NCBI GenBank assembly: GCA_009926645.1
Contig: RFOO01000025.1
Location: 1 to 9,411, forward strand
From: a bacterium
Lineage (GTDB): Bacteria > Verrucomicrobiota > Verrucomicrobiia > Opitutales > UBA953
DNA length: 9,411 nt
Reading direction: 5' to 3'
How positions within the stretch are numbered: position 1 is the stretch's first letter; each line of letters begins with the position of its first letter. The position numbers and the translations under genes are program-made. A model generated the notes under the pieces. The model did not search any database and was not told the DNA's origin. It saw only the letters and a program-made list of their open reading frames with translations. Below, piece after piece: positions 1 to 5,976 of this stretch.

Positions 1-141
1 AACTTGATTCAAGTAGCTGAACTCATTATCGACTGTGCGCTACAGCGACAAGAGAGTCGTGGTTTGCATTATACTTTAGACTATCCTCAAAAAAATTCGG
101 TGGCCTTGCACACCTCCGTGGTGAGTCCCCTGGGAAAATAG
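1..141 (+). CDS. nadB: L-aspartate oxidase NadB, C-terminal end only
   Basis: An open frame enters from the left edge and stops with TAG at 139-141, leaving 46 residues. The segment ESRGLHYTLDYP is the conserved C-terminal signature of L-aspartate oxidase, in the helical domain after the FAD and capping domains. NadB is a cytoplasmic flavoprotein that oxidises L-aspartate to iminoaspartate, which NadA then uses to make quinolinate for NAD. The arginine in this signature is also conserved in the succinate dehydrogenase/fumarate reductase flavoprotein superfamily, but the 'RGLHY..DYP' form is characteristic of NadB. The start, FAD-binding region and catalytic residues lie outside the window. 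The next gene begins 4 bp downstream, so the two are probably co-transcribed. The call rests on a short but distinctive tail. Confidence 0.85.
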   Translation, partial: NLIQVAELIIDCALQRQESRGLHYTLDYPQKNSVALHTSVVSPLGK

Positions 142-145
142 CTCA

Positions 146-1060
146 ATGAATATTGTTGTTGTCGGCACTGGTGCAGTGGGTGGTTGGTATGCTGGGTTAT
201 TGGCACTCGCTGGTCACGAAGTTCATGCCGTTACGCCCAGTGATTATCGAGTCATTCAAGAACGTGGTTTAATCCTGAGGGATCGACAATCGGAGCGCAT
301 TGTTAGGCTCTCCTCGGCTACAGCGCAGCCACAACCTGTGCGGGGTTGTGATTTGATTATCGTCGCAGCCAAATCGACCGCTAATGACAGCTTACCCCAG
401 TTGATTAAGCCTTTACTCGAGTCGCACACCCTTCTCTTAACCCTGCAAAACGGAATGGGAAATGTGGAGGCCTTTCTTCCGATTATTCCTGCGGAACGTT
501 TGGTTGCTGGACTTTGTTTCGTTTGTATCAATCGCCTTTCTCCAGGGGTAATCGAAAATACATTATCGGGTTATATTCGTATGGCAGCGGCTCGAGGCTC
601 AAAAAACGTTGCTGTAAAAAGGGTTGTAGACTTGTTTTCGCAAGCAGGTGTTGAGGTCAAAGCGGAGGATTCACTGAACGGAATTTTATGGAAAAAACTG
701 TGTTGGAATATTCCGTTTAATGGTTTGGCGATTGCGGCGGGCGGATTGACCACGGATAAAATCCTGAAAGACCCATGGTTAAAAGCCCGAGCCAGAAAGT
801 TGATGCTTGAAGTGCAGACTGCGGCAAAATTCGATGGCGTGCCCTTTACTGACGAGCATTTGGAGCGTCAATTTACCGTAACCGAAGGCATGGGTCCCTA
901 TCGCCCATCGAGTCTGATTGATTACGAGCAAGGTCGTGCCGTCGAAGTCGAAGCCCTTTGGGGTGAGCCTTGGCGGCGAGGTCAGGCGGTTGGTGCAGCT
1001 ATGCCAGAATTGGCTAAACTCAAAAGTGAAATCGAGCAACGCCTCAAGACCCGGGGGTAA
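146..1060 (+). CDS. panE: 2-dehydropantoate 2-reductase (ketopantoate reductase, PanE/ApbA family)
   Basis: The product has 304 residues, the usual size for the family. It is predicted to reduce 2-dehydropantoate to pantoate with NADPH in the cytoplasm, a step towards pantothenate and CoA. The N-terminal Rossmann domain opens with the dinucleotide-binding motif GTGAVGG (residues 7-13). The conserved QNGMGN segment is at 101-106. The C-terminal helical domain carries the K-x3-N-x3-N pattern (K184, N188, N192), where K184 matches the catalytic lysine. Ser255/Ser256 and Glu267 sit where the substrate-binding Ser and catalytic Glu are expected. The ATG at 146 is the first usable start, 4 bp after the nadB stop, and a weak GGGA lies 10 nt upstream. 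It probably shares a transcript with nadB. The family includes paralogues acting on other 2-keto acids, so the exact substrate is inferred. Confidence 0.85.
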   Translation: MNIVVVGTGAVGGWYAGLLALAGHEVHAVTPSDYRVIQERGLILRDRQSERIVRLSSATAQPQPVRGCDLIIVAAKSTANDSLPQLIKPLLESHTLLLTLQNGMGNVEAFLPIIPAERLVAGLCFVCINRLSPGVIENTLSGYIRMAAARGSKNVAVKRVVDLFSQAGVEVKAEDSLNGILWKKLCWNIPFNGLAIAAGGLTTDKILKDPWLKARARKLMLEVQTAAKFDGVPFTDEHLERQFTVTEGMGPYRPSSLIDYEQGRAVEVEALWGEPWRRGQAVGAAMPELAKLKSEIEQRLKTRG

Positions 1061-1068
1061 ACGTGTTA

Positions 1069-1524
1069 TTACTGGGAAGCGCTCGCCGCTGCTGGTAGAC
1101 GATGCAGAATAGAAACGACCTCTGCGTTCGTCCGAGCAATCGTCCAGAATGATGCTGGAATGGCTGGACCCGAACTTCCTGAAAATACTTTTCTACCGTT
1201 GGCATCAAAAACACTAATCGAAAGCGACATGATTGTTTCGGATCCGTTGGGAGGCTGAATTTGCCAAGAAGAACGAACAAAGCCTTGTGCTTTGGCTTTA
1301 TCACTAACCACGATAAAACCGTGAATGGCGAATTCCTCGGATACCGCCTCTGCTAAGTTATTAGAAAGAGAGTTGGCGGCCGCACAATCGGTCAGACGGG
1401 GGTTTTCGATGTAGACTTTGCGAAAGGAGAAACCTGGAGAATGGTCGGCACCACTTTCACAACCAACAAGAACCATCGACAATAACAATAGTCGCAACGA
1501 AAGGCATCCGTTTCGCGTAAGCAT
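1069..1524 (-). CDS. Small predicted lipoprotein of unknown function
   Basis: The product has 151 residues if it starts at the ATG at 1522-1524. This start places a classical lipoprotein signal peptide at the N-terminus: Arg4 and Arg11, a Leu-rich core, and the lipobox LVGC at 19-22. Cys22 is the predicted lipidation site, so the mature protein should be anchored in a membrane. An in-frame ATG at 1686 would add 54 residues ahead of the signal and overlap the neighbouring gene, so I reject it. The mature part has alternating strands and helices: a strand near residue 40, a helix with LAEAVSEEF (about 61-69), then IVVSDKAKAQGFV and a strand pair around SISVFDANGRKVFSG. This layout recalls small periplasmic lipoproteins of the LptE/CsgG/DUF4136 kind, but I cannot assign one. 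It converges on panE with 8 bp between stops and diverges from the HAD gene. No Shine-Dalgarno is visible. Confidence 0.7.
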   Translation of the reverse strand: MLTRNGCLSLRLLLLSMVLVGCESGADHSPGFSFRKVYIENPRLTDCAAANSLSNNLAEAVSEEFAIHGFIVVSDKAKAQGFVRSSWQIQPPNGSETIMSLSISVFDANGRKVFSGSSGPAIPASFWTIARTNAEVVSILHRLPAAASASQ

Positions 1525-1590
1525 GGGCACTAGGGGTAATAGAAAACTAGCGATAAACCTTCTGATAGAAAGCCAAAAAATACCCGTTAA

Positions 1591-1606
1591 TTGCAATAAA
1601 TTGTAA
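1591..1606. promoter_or_regulatory. Operator-like imperfect palindrome in the divergent region
   Basis: The sequence TTGCAATAAATTGTAA consists of two 7-bp arms (TTGCAAT and ATTGTAA) that are inverted repeats with one mismatch around a 2-bp AA centre. It overlaps the candidate -35 element of the plus-strand gene and lies 67 bp upstream of the lipoprotein start, so a dimeric regulator here could affect both genes. A direct repeat of TGTAAA (1602-1607 and 1614-1619) runs through the same patch. A short AT-rich palindrome can arise by chance. Confidence 0.25.
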
Positions 1607-1619
1607 ATAGACCTGTAAA
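1591..1619 (+). promoter_or_regulatory. Candidate sigma70-type promoter for the HAD-DciA gene
   Basis: TTGCAA at 1591-1596 and TGTAAA at 1614-1619 are separated by 17 bp, each matching the -35 or -10 consensus in four of six positions. It would give a leader of roughly 50 nt before the ATG at 1676. It lies in the 151-bp divergent region between the lipoprotein gene and the HAD gene, the only non-coding stretch of that size here. Assignment is by consensus alone, and promoters in this phylum may differ. Confidence 0.3.
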
Positions 1620-1675
1620 CGAATGTCTCCTTTAGTCGGCTTGCAGGTTTATCTCTGGCGTATCTAATCCATCGG

Positions 1676-2731
1676 ATGCCCGTCATTCAAGCAGTCACTT
1701 TCGATTTAGCGGGAACGATTCTTTTTCCTCACCCTTCCGTGGGTGAAGTTTATGCCAATTGTGCGGCCAAGGTGGGTGTTCGGGTTGAGCCAAAGATTCT
1801 CAACCAAAACTTTCTCACTGCCTATTCTGGAACCAAGAAACAGAAATCAGCCGAACACTTTTGGCGCGAAGTGGTATATCGCACTTTTGGAGCGGACTTA
1901 CCTAATGATAAAGCAGAGGCGGTTTTCCAGGAATGCTGGCAGGCTTTTGCTGACGAGCAATCGTGGCGTTTAGCTTCGGGAGTTAAGCAAACCATCACTG
2001 CTTTAAAATTTTTGGGACTTAAAGTAGCGATTCTTTCCAATGCAGACGCTCGTATGCATAAAGTCTTACAGGGCAAAGGACTCAGTCAGGTTTTAGATGG
2101 CGTATATCTCTCAACCGAAATCGGCTTTGATAAACCTGATGCTAAAGCTTTTCATGCTGTAGCAAAGTCACTCAGTATACCCATTCGCTCTTTGGTTCAT
2201 GTTGGAGATAGCCCTCAAGAGGATGGCGAGGGGGCACGTGATGCTGGGGCCATGGGCTTGATTGTGGGCGGTAGGCATGCACCCGAACGGTGTCTTAGAG
2301 CTGAAAAGATTTGGGAAGTTCCTTATGTTTTGCGTGCGGTCATGACTGATGGCATGCGTCAGGGTAAATTTTCCCGCACCGTCCAAAATCTTTTAGCTAA
2401 CCTTAGAGGTTTGCCGGAGGATCGTGGACGCTCGACCGACCGACAACTGAAGTCGCTCGATGAAGCGGTCGGCGATGCTTTACAAAAATGGCGTATTGAT
2501 AAACCTGTTCCTGAGGATGCGATTGTCGCACATTGGCATCAATTACTGCCTAGCAAACTTGCTAAACTGTGTGCCCCTCTCCGGCTCAAAGACGACGGTC
2601 GTCTCATGATTCAGTGTGAGAGTAATGTGGTGAAATCCGAGGTGCGTTTTCACGAAAAAGCTCTGCTGGCGAAGATTCGCCAACTCCCCGGTTGTCAGGT
2701 TGTCAAAGGCATACTCTTTACGAGTTCTTAA
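1676..2731 (+). CDS. HAD-family hydrolase fused to a DciA/DUF721-like domain
   Basis: The product has 351 residues and two parts. Residues 1-200 are a HAD phosphatase-like domain resembling the HDHD3/DREG-2 branch (TIGR02252-like). Motif I is FDLAGT (nucleophile Asp10), followed by the SVGEVYA cap entry at 21-27. Motif II is LSNAD (Ser121), motif III is Lys153 in DKPD, and motif IV is GDSPQED (Asp178, Asp183). The second motif-I Asp, usually the acid/base, is Ala12. Residues from about 231 to 351 match DUF721/DciA: FSRTVQNLL, then IVAHW around Trp287, the APLRL segment, a strand around DGRLMIQCESN, and a final PGCQVVKGILF. Known DciA proteins act with the replicative helicase DnaB. The join is continuous and in frame. 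Internal ATGs at 2342 and 2354 could yield a free DciA-like protein. The HAD substrate is unknown. The gene overlaps the convergent gene by 14 bp, and no Shine-Dalgarno is visible. Confidence 0.8.
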   Translation: MPVIQAVTFDLAGTILFPHPSVGEVYANCAAKVGVRVEPKILNQNFLTAYSGTKKQKSAEHFWREVVYRTFGADLPNDKAEAVFQECWQAFADEQSWRLASGVKQTITALKFLGLKVAILSNADARMHKVLQGKGLSQVLDGVYLSTEIGFDKPDAKAFHAVAKSLSIPIRSLVHVGDSPQEDGEGARDAGAMGLIVGGRHAPERCLRAEKIWEVPYVLRAVMTDGMRQGKFSRTVQNLLANLRGLPEDRGRSTDRQLKSLDEAVGDALQKWRIDKPVPEDAIVAHWHQLLPSKLAKLCAPLRLKDDGRLMIQCESNVVKSEVRFHEKALLAKIRQLPGCQVVKGILFTSS

Positions 2732-3131
2732 CTTTTGAGGATGGCTCAAACGGACGCAGAAAAGCTTCTTTAAAATCATAAAGATTTTCGAAGTCGGACA
2801 AGTCGTCTTCTTCCGATTTCCCAAAAAGACCCACTTCGATGAGCTTAAAAACAATATGTCCCACATCCACGCTCTTTTTCAGTCCCCAGTTTTGTAGAAG
2901 GTGGTAAGACATCGGTCCATAGGTGTTGAGGACATATTCACGAAAACCGTCTAAGAGGTCCTCACCCGTAACGTGACGATTTGGAGATTCAGTGGCGTCT
3001 TTGCTTTTTTTCTCTTCGCCGTGCACTTTCTTTTGCGAGTAGTCGAGTGCAAGTCGCACTAAATGATAGGCCTGTGGAGTATAGCGCCGGTCTTTTTGGC
3101 AAAGGGCGCGAACGATTTCATCAAAATCCAT
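2718..3131 (-). CDS. Minf_1886-family protein (Planctomycete/Verrucomicrobia-restricted, unknown function)
   Basis: The product has 137 residues with no signal peptide or membrane segment, so it is probably cytoplasmic. I recognise the family pattern: an N-terminal 'FDEIVRAL...DRRYTPQAYHLVRLALDY' helical stretch, a variable charged linker rich in Lys, Glu and Ser (about 33-52), then HVTGEDLLDGFREYVLNTYG (53-72), a VGHIVFKLIEVGL helix, and a C-terminal segment with YDFKEAF and RPFEP. This is the uncharacterised family annotated as Minf_1886 or 'Verruc_Plancto-restricted' (TIGR04138). No enzyme motif is apparent. Its ATG directly follows the TAA of hisC with no gap, so it is probably the second gene of a two-gene unit and translationally coupled. 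Its 3' end overlaps the tail of the HAD-DciA gene. The biochemical role is unknown. Confidence 0.8.
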   Translation of the reverse strand: MDFDEIVRALCQKDRRYTPQAYHLVRLALDYSQKKVHGEEKKSKDATESPNRHVTGEDLLDGFREYVLNTYGPMSYHLLQNWGLKKSVDVGHIVFKLIEVGLFGKSEEDDLSDFENLYDFKEAFLRPFEPSSKVKNS

Positions 3132-4220
3132 TTAGAGTTTAGCGAGTTCTTTTAAGAGACGTTGATTTTGTTCGGGTGTACCCACCGTAAGGCGAAGCCA
3201 ACCTGTCATACCGTAACTTTTCAGAGGGCGAACGATGACGCCCACTTTTTGCAGACGTAAGAAAACTTCTTCCGCTTGAGGAATTTGTGCGGCGAGGAAA
3301 TTCGCTTTACCCTCAATAAAGTGGAACCCGAGTTGTTTTAGTCCTTGGCCGAGTTGTACTATCCCCTGGGCGTTAACGAGTTTTGTTTTTTGAACGAATT
3401 CGCGATCCTGAAGGGCCGCTTCAGCAGCGGCGAGAGCGGGAAGATTGACATTAAACGGCTGACGTACGCGATTGAGCAACCCACAGACTTCCGCCGAGCC
3501 CATAAGATACCCGACGCGTAAACCGGCTAGACCATAGGCTTTCGAAAATGTCCGGGTTATCACCACTTTTCTTCCAGAAAGAATCAGGGGACGCAAATCG
3601 GCTGAAGCATCGAGGTATTCAGCATAAGCTTCATCGAGACAGAAGATAACATGTTCAGGCAGTGAGCGTGCTAAATCTAAAATCGCTTCGGGCTCATCGG
3701 TGCCTCCCGTCGGGTTATTGGGACTGGCTAAGAAAACAATCTTTGTTCGCGGTGTTATCGCTGCCTTGAAAGCTGGCAAGTCGTGACGGAAGTTTGGCAT
3801 CGGCACCTCGACTGGTGTCGCCCCTTGCATCAGCGTGGCCAATTTGTAGACGACAAACGCTTGTGATCCAAAAACAACTTCATCACCTGGACGAAGAAAT
3901 GTTTGAGCTAATAAAATCATGACTTCATTCGACCCATTACCGATGACAAATTGGTTGGGTTGCATTTGCCAATGTTGTGCCAGTTTTTCTCTCAGAAAAG
4001 TGCAGCCACCATCGGGGTAGAGGTGAACCGAGTCTAGGGCACGTCGAGCTGCCTCGAGTCCCAAAGGTGAGGGGCCGAGAGGATTCTCATTGGAGGCCAA
4101 TTTGATGACCTGCGTGGAATCCAGTCCGAACTCGCGAGCCACCACTTCAATAGGCCGACCCGCCTCATAGATGGGTTGAGACAAAACAGGCTGATTAGCC
4201 AACTCAGTGTAACTGGGCAT
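3132..4220 (-). CDS. hisC: Histidinol-phosphate aminotransferase HisC
   Basis: The product has 362 residues from the ATG at 4218-4220, normal for the family. It is a fold-type I PLP enzyme that transfers an amino group between glutamate and imidazole-acetol phosphate in histidine synthesis, in the cytoplasm. Visible signatures are the N-terminal LASNENPLGPSP segment, the YPDGG motif, GNGSNEV in the cofactor phosphate-binding region, SPNNPTGG (about 166-173), LDEAYAEY with Asp196, and TFSKAYGLAGLRVGY with the Schiff-base lysine Lys227. The longer frame to 4256 would begin with TTG and add 12 residues unlike the family N-terminus, so the ATG is preferred. No Shine-Dalgarno precedes it. The next gene on this strand begins immediately after its stop. 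HisC-like enzymes can also serve in aromatic amino acid synthesis, so the substrate is likely rather than proven. Confidence 0.9.
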   Translation of the reverse strand: MPSYTELANQPVLSQPIYEAGRPIEVVAREFGLDSTQVIKLASNENPLGPSPLGLEAARRALDSVHLYPDGGCTFLREKLAQHWQMQPNQFVIGNGSNEVMILLAQTFLRPGDEVVFGSQAFVVYKLATLMQGATPVEVPMPNFRHDLPAFKAAITPRTKIVFLASPNNPTGGTDEPEAILDLARSLPEHVIFCLDEAYAEYLDASADLRPLILSGRKVVITRTFSKAYGLAGLRVGYLMGSAEVCGLLNRVRQPFNVNLPALAAAEAALQDREFVQKTKLVNAQGIVQLGQGLKQLGFHFIEGKANFLAAQIPQAEEVFLRLQKVGVIVRPLKSYGMTGWLRLTVGTPEQNQRLLKELAKL

Positions 4221-4251
4221 AAGGATAATATGAATGCAGGGATATCCGATT

Positions 4252-4281
4252 GGCAAGTCAAGCGAGCCCTACCCGCTTGCC
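4252..4281. repeat. Inverted repeat in the hisC/SDR divergent region
   Basis: The 93-bp gap between the two divergent starts contains CAAGCG (4259-4264) and CGCTTG (4274-4279), perfect 6-bp inverted repeats around a 9-nt loop. An overlapping alternative pairs GGCAAG (4252-4257) with CTTGCC (4276-4281). The right arm CTTG is shared, so the two pairings exclude each other. No run of T follows on the plus strand, which argues against a simple terminator. It could be an operator or a leader hairpin for the SDR gene, or it could be chance. Confidence 0.3.
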
Positions 4282-4313
4282 TATTCTCAACCTTTTATTC
4301 ACAGTCGACGCTC

Positions 4314-5279
4314 ATGCGTATCATCGTAACAGGAGCCTCGGGTTTTGCTGGACGAGAAGTGGTGATGGCTTCTTTGCGTCGTGGTCATGAGGTTTTTGCG
4401 ATTGGTGGAACCCAACTTCCAGTGATTCCTGATTTAAAAAGATCAGAGTGTTTCGATTGCACCGACGAGGTAAAGTTACAGTCACTGATTCTTGATGAAT
4501 TTCCTCAGGCGGTAATCAACTGTGCCGCCTTGAGTACGATTGAGGCGTGTGAAAAAAATCCCGATTTAGCTCAACGGCTCAATGTCGACCTACCTCGGCA
4601 GTTAGCCCAGCTCGCTTTTCATGTGGGTGCCAAGCTTATCCATTTTTCAACCGATATGGTTTTTGATGGTCAAAAAGGGCGCTACGAACACACCGATTTG
4701 CCACGACCTCTTAATCACTACGCCAAAACGAAAGCCGATGGTGAAAAAGAAGTTTTACAGTATGGTCGAGAACATGCGGCCGTCATTCGTACAACTCTCT
4801 TAAATGGAAACTCTTTTCGAGGAACCAAGAGTCTACATGAGCGTTTATTCCATGAATGGTCGAAAGGACGGAAAACGAACCTCTTCACCGATGAAATACG
4901 CCAGCCCGTTTCCGTAAGCAATTTAGCCGATATGGCCGTTGAACTATGTGAGCGCCCTAATTTGTCAGGCGTCTATCACTGGGCTGGTGCGGAGCCATTG
5001 AGTCGTTACGCCATTGGCCTAAAAGTTGCCGAGCATTTTGGACTCGATGCTCAGAAACTTATCCAACCTAGTGAACGTGGCGAACTGACTAAATATGAAA
5101 ATCGCCCTCAAAACCTCAGTATGCTTTTACACCCCTTAGCGGGGAAATTACGAACTCAAGCCCAATCTTTGGCCGACCAATTGGGTGAATTACGGGTTCC
5201 TCGAGGTTGCGAGGACTGGTTTGAACAAGAAACAGGTCAAAAGGTCGTGCGTTTATTGCAAAAAGGGATAGACTTTTAA
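4314..5279 (+). CDS. RmlD-like SDR family oxidoreductase (sugar nucleotide reductase type)
   Basis: The product has 321 residues from the ATG at 4314. The upstream frame to 4176 would run antisense through the hisC start and is rejected, because the Rossmann motif TGASGFAG (6-13) then sits properly at the N-terminus. Other extended-SDR marks are NCAALSTIEACE (69-80), the STDMVFDG segment with the catalytic Ser/Thr (112-119), and the YxxxK pair Tyr136/Lys140. This is closest to the RmlD substrate-binding family (PF04321), whose best known member is dTDP-4-dehydrorhamnose reductase; methionine adenosyltransferase beta subunits share the fold. No rmlA, rmlB or rmlC neighbour is visible, so a rhamnose role is not established and I give no symbol. 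The C-terminal 60 residues form an additional charged tail. The next gene starts 1 bp after its stop, suggesting co-transcription. No clear Shine-Dalgarno is seen. Confidence 0.75.
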   Translation: MRIIVTGASGFAGREVVMASLRRGHEVFAIGGTQLPVIPDLKRSECFDCTDEVKLQSLILDEFPQAVINCAALSTIEACEKNPDLAQRLNVDLPRQLAQLAFHVGAKLIHFSTDMVFDGQKGRYEHTDLPRPLNHYAKTKADGEKEVLQYGREHAAVIRTTLLNGNSFRGTKSLHERLFHEWSKGRKTNLFTDEIRQPVSVSNLADMAVELCERPNLSGVYHWAGAEPLSRYAIGLKVAEHFGLDAQKLIQPSERGELTKYENRPQNLSMLLHPLAGKLRTQAQSLADQLGELRVPRGCEDWFEQETGQKVVRLLQKGIDF

Positions 5280-5280
5280 T

Positions 5281-5976
5281 ATGGACGTTCTGCCACGAGA
5301 AGCCAACACCGCGGTCGCTAACATGGCGGCGAACTATCTTTTATTGGAGCATTATCCTCAGCCCACCCACATTCGATTTCGACCATTTGCTTGGTCTGAA
5401 TTAGCTTACACTTTTGGAGTTTCTCAGAAGTGGGAAAAGTATCGATCCGTAGTTCCCGCCCATGTTCCTTTAATTCGTCGGTGTACTGGCGGTGGATTGG
5501 TTTCGCATTTAGATGATTGGACTTTTGCTTTAGCTATTCCACCTGAACACGAACTCTTTAAAGCCGATGCCCTCGAAAGTTATGCTGCGGTTCATCAGGC
5601 CTTGATGACCAGTTTGTTGGCCCAGAAAATGCCCGTAAAACTCGTACCCTTGCCACAAGGTGAAAGAGTTTTTCAAGCTCCCGATCACTGTGCGCACCGC
5701 GCTGAGCCTCATGATGTCGTGTTGGTTGAGGATGGTCGAAAAGTGGCGGGTGCATCACAGAAACGTTCGCGTAAAGGACTACTCATCGAAGGCTATATTA
5801 GTCGACCTCTCCTACCTGATTGTGATTGGTTGCGATTCGAAAAAGATTTTGCGGAAGAACTTGGCAAAGTTCTGAAAAGCAAACCCGTCAAAGTTCCCTA
5901 CCCCATTTACGATCAGTCTGACCACGAGGGAACCTGGGCTAAATTTAACTCTGCCTCGTGGAATCAGCGCCTCTAG
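5281..5976 (+). CDS. Lipoate-protein ligase/octanoyltransferase family protein (BPL/LplA/LipB fold)
   Basis: The product has 231 residues, a single catalytic domain without the C-terminal accessory domain of classical LplA. The lipoyl-binding signature RRCTGGG is at 66-72, followed by His76. The invariant lysine is Lys154 in GRKVAGASQKR (152-162), the position that binds the lipoyl-adenylate or octanoyl intermediate. Members attach or transfer lipoyl or octanoyl groups onto lysines of E2 and GcvH proteins in the cytoplasm. Cys137 in HCAHRAEPHD lies about 17 residues before Lys154, near where LipM/LipL-type octanoyltransferases keep their catalytic Cys, so an amidotransferase or octanoyltransferase role is possible. 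The ATG comes 1 bp after the SDR stop, with a distant AAGGGA 12 nt upstream. Its TAG overlaps the mutS stop. The fold assignment is firm, the exact reaction is not. Confidence 0.8.
   Translation: MDVLPREANTAVANMAANYLLLEHYPQPTHIRFRPFAWSELAYTFGVSQKWEKYRSVVPAHVPLIRRCTGGGLVSHLDDWTFALAIPPEHELFKADALESYAAVHQALMTSLLAQKMPVKLVPLPQGERVFQAPDHCAHRAEPHDVVLVEDGRKVAGASQKRSRKGLLIEGYISRPLLPDCDWLRFEKDFAEELGKVLKSKPVKVPYPIYDQSDHEGTWAKFNSASWNQRL

Noticed and set aside
1040..1075. Bidirectional terminator between panE and the lipoprotein gene
   Set aside because: The stops are 8 bp apart and I found no clear stem with a T tract in this stretch.
1525..1686. 54-residue N-terminal extension of the lipoprotein
   Set aside because: It would place the lipoprotein signal peptide internally and overlap the start of the HAD gene.
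4221..4256. 12-residue TTG-start extension of HisC
   Set aside because: The added residues do not resemble the HisC N-terminus, and the ATG at 4220 gives a normal length.
4176..4313. 46-residue N-terminal extension of the SDR protein
   Set aside because: It runs antisense through the hisC start and would push the N-terminal Rossmann motif inward; the ATG at 4314 fits the family.
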